Assembly (NCBI GenBank): GCA_040381535.1
Contig: JBEIHF010000010.1
Span: forward strand, 1 to 63,611
Source: Micavibrio_A sp040381535
GTDB lineage: Bacteria; Pseudomonadota; Alphaproteobacteria; Micavibrionales; Micavibrionaceae
DNA: 63,611 nt
Direction: 5' to 3'
The notes under the pieces are model-generated. The model made no database searches and was not told where the DNA came from. It worked only from the letters and a program-made list of their open reading frames with translations. Position numbers and translations under genes: made by a program. Shown piece by piece: positions 52,618 through 61,645 of the stretch; position 1 is the first letter of the stretch; each line of letters opens with the position of its first letter.

Positions 52618-52702
52618 TGTTCTTATGTCACCTTCTTATGTATTAGGCGTTTTCTCCAATTTTTGAACATCGTGCGCGGTTAATCCGCGGCGGGGAATAT
52701 GT

Positions 52703-55354
52703 ATGGACGAACTGATCGGCGAATTTCTGACGGAAACGAACGAAAGTCTCGGGGCGCTGGACCTCGACATGGTTCGCCTCGAACAAAATCCCAATGACAA
52801 GCAATTGATCTCTTCCATCTTCCGCCTGATGCACACCATCAAGGGCACGTGCGGATTTTTGGGACTGCCGCGCCTTGAAACCGTTGCGCACCGCGCCGAA
52901 AACGTCATGGGGCGTTTTCGCGACGGTGACCTGAAGGTCACGCCCGCCTACGTAACGCTCATTTTTGAATCCTTCGACCGTATCAAACAAATCGTGTCGG
53001 GCTTAGAGGCCACAGGCTCCGAACCGCAGGGCGATGATTCTGAACTCATTGCAAAACTCGACGCTGTCTATGAAGGCCGCGACGGGAATGCCGATAACGC
53101 GAAAGACGGGTCGAAGGGCGATGGCACTAAAGACGCTCTCCAGGCCCTCTTCGATTCCACCCCTGTGCTTTCCCCCGATCAATGGCACACCATCGTCACG
53201 GTTCCGGAAACCGACGACCACAAAATGGAAGAAGCGGTTGCGGCGCCAATAGCCGAAACGCCCAAAGCCGACGAACATGCAAAGGCCCCTGTCGCCGCGG
53301 CGGAATCTTTACGCGTCAATGTCGATGTGCTCGAAGATTTGATGACACTGGTTTCCGAACTCGTGCTCACCCGCAATCAATTGCTCCAAACCTTGCGCAA
53401 CAAACGCGACAATGTATTCTCCGCCCCGTTGCAACGTCTTTCCCATGTCGTAACCGATTTGCAGGAAGGTGTGATGAAAACGCGTATGCAGCCCATCGGC
53501 AACGCATGGTCGAAACTGCCGCGCATCATCCGCGATCTTTCCATGGAACTGAACAAGAAAATCGATCTGGTCATGGAAGGCGAAGCCACCGAACTGGACC
53601 GCCAGATTCTGGAGATGATCAAGGACCCACTCACGCACATGGTCCGCAACTCCGCCGATCACGGCGTGGAAATGCCGGCTGATCGCGTGGCACGCGGCAA
53701 ACCCGAAACGGGCAAGATCGTTTTGAAGGCCTATCACGAAGGCGGCCACATCATCATTGAAATCACCGATGACGGCAAAGGCCTGCCGCTCGCCAAAATC
53801 AAAGAAAAAATCATCAAAAACGGTCTGGCGACCGAACAAGAAGTTGCCGCTATGTCGGATCAATCGATCCAGCAATATATTTTCAAGGCTGGCTTTTCCA
53901 CGGCGGAAAAAGTCACCTCCGTATCGGGCCGCGGCGTCGGCATGGATGTCGTATGCACCAACATCGAAAAAATCGGCGGCTCCATCGTTTTGAAATCGAT
54001 TGAGGGCAAAGGCTCGACCTTCCTCATCAAAATTCCGCTTACCCTAGCCATCGTTTCTGCGCTGATAGTCGAATCCGGCGGCGAAAAATTTGCCATACCG
54101 CAATTGGCCGTGCGCGAACTCGTGCGCACCACCCCGGAAACATCCGCGAAGATCGAAGAAGTCAACGGAACGCCGTTCTACCGCCTGCGCGATCATCTTT
54201 TGCCCCTCGTCTCCTTGCGCGCCTTGCTGGAACTGGGCGGCGATGCGCGTGAAAACCAATATATCGTCGTCACGCAAATCGGCGCTTTTAAATTCGGCAT
54301 CATTGTCGATAAGGTATTCGACACCGAAGAGATCGTCGTCAAACCCGTGGCGAAAGTTTTGAAAAATCTCGAAGTCTTTTCAGGCAACACCATTCTGGGC
54401 GATGGTTCCGTCATCATGATCCTTGATCCCAACGGCGTTGCCAAAGCATCGGGCGAAACCGACATTGTGGACACCACACCCGAGGAAGTTAAAAAAACCG
54501 GACCGGCGCGCGCGAAAACCGCGCTGCTGCTCTTCGCCACCAATGACTCCGCGCCCAAGGCCGTACCGCTTTCGGTGGTTGCTCGTCTCGAAGAAATCAA
54601 AACCTCCGATATCGAAACATCCGGCGGCAAGATGATGATTCAATATCGCGGTAAATTGATGCCAGTGACCCCGTTCGATTCTTCCGTCGATATGCGGGCC
54701 AAAGGCAAAAAACCGATCCTCGTCTTTCATGACGGTGCCAATTCCATGGGCCTTGTCGTGGAAAAAATAATCGACATCACCGAAGAATTCGTCGATGTAC
54801 AGGTTGGCTCCGACCATGGCGGCATCGTAGGCTCCGCGATCATCAATGGCAAGGCGACCGATGTCGTAGATATCGGTTACTTCGTGCGCAACACGGATCA
54901 GGACTGGTTCAAACCCCACGGCGAGGAATCTTACGGCCAGCAAACCACGCAAGGCCGCCGCGTTTTATTGGTCGATGACTCGCCGTTCTTCAGAAACATG
55001 CTGACGCCCCTTTTGAAAGTTGCGGGTTATGATGTCACCACTTTGGATTCTGCGACCACGGCCCTTAAAATGCGCGAGGACGGCGAAAAATTCGACATCA
55101 TCGTCTCCGATATCGAAATGCCCCAGATGAACGGATTTGAATTCGCGCAACGCGTCCGCGAAGAAGGCAGCACGTGGATACACACGCCGATGGTGGCCCT
55201 CACCTCGCACACGACGGAACAAGACGTGCATCATGGCATGGAGGTCGGATTCTCGCGCTATGTCGCAAAATTCGATCGCGACACGCTGCTCGCCTCGCTG
55301 ACCGAGACGCTTATTGCCAACCAAAGCATTAAACAAGCGGCAGGTGGCAAATGA
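52703..55354 (+). CDS. cheA: Chemotaxis histidine kinase CheA with two CheW domains and a receiver
   Basis: CheA phosphorylates CheY and CheB when receptors signal. The 883 residues show an HPt domain with His44 (RLMHTIKGTCGF), a linker without a clear P2 domain, the dimer domain (~198-265), an ATPase domain (N box MVRNSADHGVE ~313, G boxes DDGKGLPL and GRGVGMDVV), a CheW domain (~445-590), a second, weaker CheW-like domain (~608-745) and a C-terminal receiver (~752-875; VLLVDDSPFFRNML, Asp in IIVSDIEMPQMNG). The hybrid layout is typical of some alphaproteobacteria. Stop overlaps cheW by 4 bp. Confidence 0.95.
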   Translation: MDELIGEFLTETNESLGALDLDMVRLEQNPNDKQLISSIFRLMHTIKGTCGFLGLPRLETVAHRAENVMGRFRDGDLKVTPAYVTLIFESFDRIKQIVSGLEATGSEPQGDDSELIAKLDAVYEGRDGNADNAKDGSKGDGTKDALQALFDSTPVLSPDQWHTIVTVPETDDHKMEEAVAAPIAETPKADEHAKAPVAAAESLRVNVDVLEDLMTLVSELVLTRNQLLQTLRNKRDNVFSAPLQRLSHVVTDLQEGVMKTRMQPIGNAWSKLPRIIRDLSMELNKKIDLVMEGEATELDRQILEMIKDPLTHMVRNSADHGVEMPADRVARGKPETGKIVLKAYHEGGHIIIEITDDGKGLPLAKIKEKIIKNGLATEQEVAAMSDQSIQQYIFKAGFSTAEKVTSVSGRGVGMDVVCTNIEKIGGSIVLKSIEGKGSTFLIKIPLTLAIVSALIVESGGEKFAIPQLAVRELVRTTPETSAKIEEVNGTPFYRLRDHLLPLVSLRALLELGGDARENQYIVVTQIGAFKFGIIVDKVFDTEEIVVKPVAKVLKNLEVFSGNTILGDGSVIMILDPNGVAKASGETDIVDTTPEEVKKTGPARAKTALLLFATNDSAPKAVPLSVVARLEEIKTSDIETSGGKMMIQYRGKLMPVTPFDSSVDMRAKGKKPILVFHDGANSMGLVVEKIIDITEEFVDVQVGSDHGGIVGSAIINGKATDVVDIGYFVRNTDQDWFKPHGEESYGQQTTQGRRVLLVDDSPFFRNMLTPLLKVAGYDVTTLDSATTALKMREDGEKFDIIVSDIEMPQMNGFEFAQRVREEGSTWIHTPMVALTSHTTEQDVHHGMEVGFSRYVAKFDRDTLLASLTETLIANQSIKQAAGGK

Positions 55355-55833
55355 ACGCCCTCGCCGCAAAATCTTCTATTATTGCGGGTTCCACCCGTGA
55401 TTACCTTACCATTTATGTGGGCGACCAGATTTTCGGTATTCCGATTTTGCAGGCACAGGATGTTCTCGGCGAACAGCGCGTTACGCGCGTCCCCCTCGCA
55501 CCACCGCAAATTGCAGGAGCATTGAATTTACGCGGGCGCATCGTCACCGCCGTCAATATGCGCGTATGCCTCGGCATGAATATGCGCGAAGATGCGGGTA
55601 AATCCATGCATGTCGTTGTCGAACATGGCGGCGAATTGTATAGTTTGATGATTGATCGGATCGGCGATGTCATGAGTCTTGCGATGCGCGATTACGAGAA
55701 CAACCCTTCGACGCTTGATGCGCACTGGCGCGGCGTGTCGAAGGGAATCTACAGATTGAAAGAACGTCTTCTGGTCGTGCTCGATGTTCCGCGCCTTCTG
55801 GATGCACTGAAACCTGAAACAGAGTTGGAGTGA
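55351..55833 (+). CDS. cheW: Chemotaxis coupling protein CheW
   Basis: CheW joins receptors and CheA. The 160-residue protein shows the CheW fold: YLTIYVGDQIFGIPILQAQDV, PQIAGALNLRGRIVTAVNMR and the later LYSLMIDRIGDVMSL, ending with LLVVLDVPRLLDAL. It overlaps cheA (ATGA) and comes right before cheY. Confidence 0.95.
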   Translation: MNALAAKSSIIAGSTRDYLTIYVGDQIFGIPILQAQDVLGEQRVTRVPLAPPQIAGALNLRGRIVTAVNMRVCLGMNMREDAGKSMHVVVEHGGELYSLMIDRIGDVMSLAMRDYENNPSTLDAHWRGVSKGIYRLKERLLVVLDVPRLLDALKPETELE

Positions 55834-55838
55834 GTAAA

Positions 55839-56216
55839 ATGCCTTCATGTTTGGTAGTCGATGATTCCCGCGTCGTGCGCAAAGTTGCGCGCCGCATTGT
55901 CGAAGATCTCGGCTATGCCTGCGAAGAGGCCGAAGATGGCCAGAAAGCCTATGAGGCCTGCACAAAATCCATGCCCGATGCCATCTTGCTCGACTGGAAC
56001 ATGCCCGTGATGAGCGGTATCGAGTTTTTGGAAAAGCTTCGCCAGATGCCAAACGGCAAAGATCCGAAGGTTATTTTCTGCACCACCGAAAACGATATGG
56101 CGCATATAACACGCGCGATGAATGCGGGCGCCAACGAATACATCATGAAACCGTTCGATTCCGAAATTATCGAATCCAAATTTTCCCAAATCGGACTCAC
56201 CATTTCAAAATCCTAA
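55839..56216 (+). CDS. cheY: Chemotaxis response regulator CheY
   Basis: A 125-residue single receiver domain with Asp pair VVDDS (~8-9), phospho-acceptor Asp52 (ILLDWNMPVMSG), Thr in FCTTEND and Lys in YIMKPFD. The frame opens with GTG 55830, but ATG 55839 lies 8 nt after GGAG and is preferred. The position between cheW and cheB supports CheY. Confidence 0.93.
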   Translation: MPSCLVVDDSRVVRKVARRIVEDLGYACEEAEDGQKAYEACTKSMPDAILLDWNMPVMSGIEFLEKLRQMPNGKDPKVIFCTTENDMAHITRAMNAGANEYIMKPFDSEIIESKFSQIGLTISKS

Positions 56217-56224
56217 GGTCTTCC

Positions 56225-57352
56225 ATGCCATTCACCACGGCCCTTCCCGGCACTCCCTCCGATCCCGTTCAAGTCATGCTGGTCGATGATTCCGCCATGG
56301 TGCGCGGAATTATCGCGCGCATTCTGGAGGCCGATCCCGAGATCAAAATCGTGGCGAGCGTTTCCAACGGCGAACAGGCCATAACATCCGCCGCAAAACA
56401 TCATCCCGATGTTGTTATCCTCGATATAGAAATGCCCGTGATGGACGGCATTACCGCGCTCCCCAAAATACTCGCTGCCTCCTTGGGCGTGAAAGTCGTG
56501 ATGTGTTCGACGTTGAGCATGCGCAACGCGGAAATAACATTGAACGCTTTGGAACTCGGGGCAGCCGAATGCATTGCCAAACCTTCCAATGCCGAAATCC
56601 ACGGCGAAGGCGATTTCAAATCCGAAATCCTGCGCGTGGTCAAAGCGCTGGGCCGGCGCAAACGCACGGGCCCTGCCACGCCCACTTCCCCCAGCATGTA
56701 TTCCGGCGGGCAAAACGCTGTTCTCAAAACCAAAACACCGTTTGAACTCCGCAAACACATAGCGGGCGAAAGTTTTCGCCCCAATTTGCTGGCCATCGGT
56801 TCCAGCACGGGCGGACCGCAGGCGCTCTTTAAAGTCATCGAACATTTCAAAAACTTCGATGTGCCCATCATCATCACCCAGCATATGCCCGCGACCTTCA
56901 CAAAAACCCTCGCCCAACATATCGAACAACATACGGACGTGCCGACCTTCGAAGGCGAAAACGGCATGCCAGTCGAAAAAGGCAAAGCCTATGTCGCGGC
57001 GGGCGGCCATCATATGACGTTCGAAAAATCGAATGGCAAAATCCTAATCAAACTCAATGAAGGCCCGCCTGAAAATTTCTGCAAACCATCGGTCGATCCG
57101 ATGCTGCGCTCCGCCATCGATATCTGGGGTCCGAAATTCCTCACCGTCATATTGACGGGCATGGGCCATGACGGGCTGGAAGGATGCAAACGCCTTGCCG
57201 AAGGCGGCGGACGTGTTGTGGCACAAGATCAGGAAAGTTCTGTCGTGTGGGGCATGCCGGGCGCTGTTGCGGTTGCCGGCCTCTGCACGGCGGTCCTGCC
57301 CTTGCAGGACATAGGTCCATGGGTTAGACAGGCTTTTGGGAAGCAGATGTAA
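56225..57352 (+). CDS. cheB: Chemotaxis methylesterase CheB
   Basis: CheB removes methyl groups from receptors. The 375-residue protein has an N-terminal receiver (~17-135; Asp67 in VVILDIEMPVMDG), a basic linker, and the methylesterase domain: Ser in LAIGSSTGGPQAL (~193), His in IITQHMPATFT (~218) and Asp in LTGMGHDGLEG (~315). The start of cheR overlaps its stop (TAATG). Confidence 0.96.
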   Translation: MPFTTALPGTPSDPVQVMLVDDSAMVRGIIARILEADPEIKIVASVSNGEQAITSAAKHHPDVVILDIEMPVMDGITALPKILAASLGVKVVMCSTLSMRNAEITLNALELGAAECIAKPSNAEIHGEGDFKSEILRVVKALGRRKRTGPATPTSPSMYSGGQNAVLKTKTPFELRKHIAGESFRPNLLAIGSSTGGPQALFKVIEHFKNFDVPIIITQHMPATFTKTLAQHIEQHTDVPTFEGENGMPVEKGKAYVAAGGHHMTFEKSNGKILIKLNEGPPENFCKPSVDPMLRSAIDIWGPKFLTVILTGMGHDGLEGCKRLAEGGGRVVAQDQESSVVWGMPGAVAVAGLCTAVLPLQDIGPWVRQAFGKQM

Positions 57353-58203
57353 TGCGGATCAGTGATTTCGACCTATACAAAGACTTGCTCAAGGAAAAAT
57401 CAGGCCTCACCCTGACTCCCGATAAATCCTATCTGCTCGAGTCCCGTCTTACCCCCATAGCCCGCAAATGGAATTATCCAACGCTCGAAGCCATGACGCA
57501 TATATTGCGGGGCATGCCGTCTTCCGATCTGGTGAAGGATGTGGTCGAGGCGATGACGACGAACGAAACCTCTTTCTTTCGTGATCTGAAACCGTTCGAT
57601 CAATTCCGCGATGTTATTTTGCCGCACTTGATCAAATCGCGGCCTTCCAAAAAATTGCGTATCTGGTGCGCGGCGTGCTCGACCGGGCAAGAACCCTATT
57701 CCATCGCCATGCTGTTGAAAGAAAACACGGCGAAGCTTTTGGGATGGCAATTTGAAATCATAGGCACCGATATCGATACCGGCGTGATCGAACAGGCAAA
57801 AAAAGCGGAATATTCACAATTCGAAGTTCAGCGGGGCCTGCCCATTCAAATGCTGATGAAATATTTTGAACAAAAGGCGGACAGCTGGGCACTCAAACAA
57901 GATATAAAATCCATGGTGCAATTCAAACATTTCAATTTGCTTACCCCCATGGCGGGCTTGGGCAAATTCGATGTCGTCTTCTGCCGCAATGTTTTGATTT
58001 ATTTCGACCGTGAAACGAAAGAAACGGTTTTGAAGAACATGTCCGCCGTCCTGCCAGAAGACGGGTTCGTCATTCTCGGTGGCGCCGAAACGGTTCTGGG
58101 CATAACCGATGTTTTGAAACCTATGGACAATACACGCGGCATTTATATCAGGCCGACCTGTAAAACGATAGTGGCCCCGGCCGCCGCTACTGCGAAGGCC
58201 TAA
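57352..58203 (+). CDS. cheR: Chemotaxis methyltransferase CheR
   Basis: CheR methylates receptors with S-adenosylmethionine. The 283-residue protein shows an N-terminal helical domain (~1-75), the SAM site LRIWCAACSTGQEPYSIAM (~100-118), IIGTDIDTGVIEQA, and FDVVFCRNVLIYFD (~205-218). It closes the chemotaxis operon. Its last bases overlap the stop of the gene on the other strand. Confidence 0.95.
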   Translation: MRISDFDLYKDLLKEKSGLTLTPDKSYLLESRLTPIARKWNYPTLEAMTHILRGMPSSDLVKDVVEAMTTNETSFFRDLKPFDQFRDVILPHLIKSRPSKKLRIWCAACSTGQEPYSIAMLLKENTAKLLGWQFEIIGTDIDTGVIEQAKKAEYSQFEVQRGLPIQMLMKYFEQKADSWALKQDIKSMVQFKHFNLLTPMAGLGKFDVVFCRNVLIYFDRETKETVLKNMSAVLPEDGFVILGGAETVLGITDVLKPMDNTRGIYIRPTCKTIVAPAAATAKA

Positions 58204-59102
58204 CGGAACGGCTCCAGTGCGGGCTGCAATCTTTCTATGATTTCGGGAATATTCCTGTTGGCGTTTTGTATATCCGCTTCGGTGCTATGATTGTGTAAAA
58301 GCATGCTCGCCCACACGCACAGCGAAGCGGCATCGACAGAACTTTGAATATCCTGCCCATATTCCTGCCCATACCCCTCCACGAATGCCGCTTGATACGC
58401 CTTGTCTAGCGTGAACATATCCGTGAAAATATTTTTTGATCGTCCCGTGTAGGTAAAATCTATCAATCCATTGGCTTCGGAGCCGCGTGTGATGACATTA
58501 CCTCCGTTGATGTCACCATGCACATTTCCGTCCACCATAGTTGCCTTCAAAAGCCTGTCAGCCACCATCAATTCGTCATTGATTTCATCGCCGAGAGAAT
58601 CCACGCGGATAATTTCATTCCCGTGCCATCCGCCCCTGCCTTTGCTGGTTCCGAAATCCAAATGGCTTATTCCCGCATGGAAGCGCGCCGTTAAAATACC
58701 TGCGCTCTTATATAATGCCTTATTCGCCTCTGGCGTCGCATCTTGTTCGGGTATTGCGTTGTATGGCATGCCCTTAAGGCGTGTCATTTCATACATGCTC
58801 ATGAATTCAACATCAGTCATGGGCTCGGGCTCACCGATCAAAACAGGAACCTCGACAACGCGCGGAGCGTGCGTTTGAAACGTGCGCAGGATGTGAACTT
58901 CATGCTCCATTAGAACAAGCGCTCTTTCCTCGTCCACCCGATTTGCAGGACGGAAAATGATTTTGCGCACTATTTCGTCATTTCCGAGCGCCAGGCCAGA
59001 CGCGCCAAAGGCCAGTGGCTCCATGCCATATGCATAACGAGGCCACGCCTTTTTAAGACGGTCGAACATCGCTTCCATTCTTGTGCGGGCAATTCCATCC
59101 AT
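58200..59102 (-). CDS. APH-fold phosphotransferase
   Basis: The 300-residue protein has the aminoglycoside phosphotransferase / choline kinase fold: a Gly-rich N-lobe (FGASGLALGND, with KIIFRP), the catalytic loop NVHGDINGGNVI (HGDxxxxN, ~195) and the metal Asp in NGLIDFTYTG (~215). The substrate is unknown; the fold serves small-molecule kinases of many kinds. It overlaps the cheR end by 4 bp and is divergent from purH. Confidence 0.75.
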   Translation of the reverse strand: MDGIARTRMEAMFDRLKKAWPRYAYGMEPLAFGASGLALGNDEIVRKIIFRPANRVDEERALVLMEHEVHILRTFQTHAPRVVEVPVLIGEPEPMTDVEFMSMYEMTRLKGMPYNAIPEQDATPEANKALYKSAGILTARFHAGISHLDFGTSKGRGGWHGNEIIRVDSLGDEINDELMVADRLLKATMVDGNVHGDINGGNVITRGSEANGLIDFTYTGRSKNIFTDMFTLDKAYQAAFVEGYGQEYGQDIQSSVDAASLCVWASMLLHNHSTEADIQNANRNIPEIIERLQPALEPFR

Positions 59103-59218
59103 TCCCGAACGATAGCGACAATGTCCGCATTACGTCAAATTTTGCGGCTTTTCAAAAACATCCTTCTAATGCTACTAATGCGGCCATGATTGCCACCCCA
59201 GCACGAAAAGACGCACCC

Positions 59219-60784
59219 ATGACAGCACCCGTCAAAATCAAACGCGCCCTGATGTCGGTTTCCGACAAAACGAGCCTTGTGGAATTCGCCACCGCGCTCT
59301 GCGCACACGGCGTTGAAATTCTCTCCACAGGCGGCACGTCGAAGGTTTTGAAAGATGCGGGTTTAAAGGTGAAGGATGTGTCCGAACATACGGGATTCCC
59401 CGAAATGATGGATGGCCGCGTGAAGACTCTTCACCCCAAAGTGCATGGCGGGATTTTGTCCGTGCGCAACAATGCGGATCACCAGCGCGCGCAGGTCGAT
59501 CACGATATTGGCGATATCGATCTGGTCGTTGTAAATTTGTATCCATTCGCGCAAACCGTTGCCAAAGGCGCCGACTATGACACTTGCATCGAAAACATCG
59601 ATATCGGCGGCCCCGCCATGGTGCGCTCCGCCGCGAAGAACCATGCGTTCGTCGCCATCGTTACCGATCCTGCGGATTATGCAACGGTGCTAGAAGAAAT
59701 GAACAAGAACGAAGGCGCAACCAACTTTGATCTGCGCAAGAAACTTGCCGCGCGCGCTTACGCACACACGGCCGCTTACGATGCCACTATTTCCGGATGG
59801 TTTGCAGGTCAGGATGCGGAAGTCCCGCGCCAGATCGCGTTTGCTGGCACGTTGAAACAAAATCTGCGCTACGGCGAAAACCCGCACCAAAACGCTGCGC
59901 TTTATTCCACGCAGGAAAAACGCCCCGGCGTTATCACCGCGGAAGTGCTGCAGGGCAAGGAACTCTCGTACAATAACATCAACGACACCGACGCGGCATA
60001 TGAGCTGGTGGCGGAATTCGACCAACCTGCGGTTGCCATTATCAAGCATGCCAATCCTTGCGGCGTCGCCATCGGCCACACCATGCTGGAAGCATATGAG
60101 AAAGCGTTCGCCTGTGATCCCGTTTCCGCGTTCGGCGGCATAATCGCACTAAACCGCACGCTTACGGCTGCGGCGGCAAAAAAAATCATCGATATCTTCT
60201 GCGAAGTCATCATTGCGCCGGACATCGAACCCGAAGCTTTGGCCGTTCTTGCGCTCAAGAAAAACATCCGCGTGTTAAAAGCGCATGGATTGCCCGATAT
60301 TTCCGTGCCGCTCGTTAACTACAAACCCGTCGCGGGCGGCATGCTCGTGCAAAACAACGACAGTGGCATCGTCACCAAAGACATGCTTAAAGTCGTGACC
60401 AAGCGCGCGCCGACGGACAAGGAACTCGATGACATGCTGTTCGCTTTCAAGGTCGCCAAGCATGTGAAATCGAACGCCATCGTTTACGCCGCAAACAAAG
60501 TCACGACCGGTATCGGCGCGGGCCAGATGAACCGCCTCGATTCATCGCGTATCGCCGCAATGCGCATGAATGAATTCAAATTGAAACCACTCGCGGGCGA
60601 ACATCTGGTCGTGGCATCCGATGCCTTCTTCCCCTTCCCCGACGGGATGCTGGCGGCGGCGGATGCCGGGGCTACGGCGGTGATTCAACCAGGCGGCTCT
60701 ATCAAAGACGAAGACGTCATCAAGGCGGCGGATGAGCGCGGCCTCGCCATGGTCTTCACGGGCATGCGCCATTTCAGGCATTAA
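59219..60784 (+). CDS. purH: Bifunctional AICAR transformylase / IMP cyclohydrolase
   Basis: PurH does the last two steps of IMP synthesis. The open frame starts at 59081, but family alignment begins at VKIKRALMSVSDKTSLVEF, so ATG 59219 (521 residues) is chosen; ATG 59186 is possible. Motifs: cyclohydrolase STGGTSKVL, DGRVKTLHPKVHGGIL and VNLYPF; transformylase LRYGENPHQNAALY, IIKHANPCGVA, and the C-terminal DAFFPFPDGMLAAADAGATAVIQPGGSIKDEDVI (in two parts). Confidence 0.96.
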   Translation: MTAPVKIKRALMSVSDKTSLVEFATALCAHGVEILSTGGTSKVLKDAGLKVKDVSEHTGFPEMMDGRVKTLHPKVHGGILSVRNNADHQRAQVDHDIGDIDLVVVNLYPFAQTVAKGADYDTCIENIDIGGPAMVRSAAKNHAFVAIVTDPADYATVLEEMNKNEGATNFDLRKKLAARAYAHTAAYDATISGWFAGQDAEVPRQIAFAGTLKQNLRYGENPHQNAALYSTQEKRPGVITAEVLQGKELSYNNINDTDAAYELVAEFDQPAVAIIKHANPCGVAIGHTMLEAYEKAFACDPVSAFGGIIALNRTLTAAAAKKIIDIFCEVIIAPDIEPEALAVLALKKNIRVLKAHGLPDISVPLVNYKPVAGGMLVQNNDSGIVTKDMLKVVTKRAPTDKELDDMLFAFKVAKHVKSNAIVYAANKVTTGIGAGQMNRLDSSRIAAMRMNEFKLKPLAGEHLVVASDAFFPFPDGMLAAADAGATAVIQPGGSIKDEDVIKAADERGLAMVFTGMRHFRH

Positions 60785-60879
60785 GCCTTTGTTAGTCATT
60801 CCATTTTGGCGCCAATTGGATTTCATTAATAGTTTTCTGGTATAGTGGCCCAAAGATTGATTAGTTGGGATTAGGGACA

Positions 60880-61410
60880 ATGGCGACTAGAAGAGATGGC
60901 GATCCGGATGGCGATTTAAACGACGTCAACAACAAGGCGGCCTATGATGCGCGTCTTGGTGCTGCTAACGAACGCAAAGGACTTATCGACGCGCATGGAA
61001 AGAAGCGCGAAGCATTGGGCGACGCATTGGGCGAAGCCTTTCTGAATTGGCGCATGGTAAAAGGTACAAGCGCTCGTGCACAAATGGCACGCAAACAAAA
61101 CCTCGCCAAAATGGCTTTTGTTGGCCTTAAAGCGGCTTTCCACGAGTTCACCGATCCTCGGGATACTACACCGTCCGCCGATGCCCAACAGACCGGTGTT
61201 CACCGGCCCGGTGGTGTTACAGGTCTATTTAACAACATCGGCGGCTGGTTTAACGGGCACGTGCAAAGAGGCATTCAAAATGCTCCCGAGGCTAGGGCAC
61301 AGGCCGAGTCTGCTATCAGCGGGGTAAGCAATTGGGTCCAGCAACAGACGGCTAGATTTACCAACAGAACACCGAATAATCCCGAGCCTCCCCCGCCTAG
61401 CGCGTCGTAA
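60880..61410 (+). CDS. Hypothetical protein (tail cluster 1)
   Basis: A TTG frame opens at 60865; ATG 60880 after GGGACA is preferred (176 residues). The protein is hydrophilic: a charged, Ala-rich helical first half (residues ~15-85, with AYDARLGAANERKG and AFLNWRMVKGTSARAQMARK) and a Gly/Pro-rich end (PNNPEPPPPSAS). No signal peptide or membrane helix. Not recognised. It has its own terminator and stands before two further unknown genes. Confidence 0.55.
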   Translation: MATRRDGDPDGDLNDVNNKAAYDARLGAANERKGLIDAHGKKREALGDALGEAFLNWRMVKGTSARAQMARKQNLAKMAFVGLKAAFHEFTDPRDTTPSADAQQTGVHRPGGVTGLFNNIGGWFNGHVQRGIQNAPEARAQAESAISGVSNWVQQQTARFTNRTPNNPEPPPPSAS

Positions 61411-61429
61411 GCCACGGGTTTATTTATTC

Positions 61430-61454
61430 AAAAAGCCGCGTCAGCGGCTTTTTT
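61430..61454 (+). terminator. Rho-independent terminator
   Basis: AAAAGCCGC, loop GTCA, GCGGCTTTTTT (stem GCCGC 61435-61439 with GCGGC 61444-61448). Confidence 0.85.
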
Positions 61455-61528
61455 CTAACGTGAATCACTGCTCCCGAAAAAAAACGGCAAAATCAGAATT
61501 TCGGGCAAAACTGAATAACCCATTAAAA

Positions 61529-61543
61529 TTAAAGAATATTTAA
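61529..61543 (+). promoter_or_regulatory. CtrA-box-like TTAA-N7-TTAA
   Basis: TTAA (61529-61532), seven bases, TTAA (61540-61543), 103 bp before the gene at 61646. The surroundings are AT-rich and no fitting -10 was found at the usual distance, so it may be chance. Confidence 0.35.
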
Positions 61544-61645
61544 GACCGATTTGAGAAAATGAAATCGAATTTGGTATGTTAGGGGTAAGTTAACGTAATA
61601 CCTTTATATATGAGCTGTCGAGTTAAGACAGGCTAGGAGTTAAAA

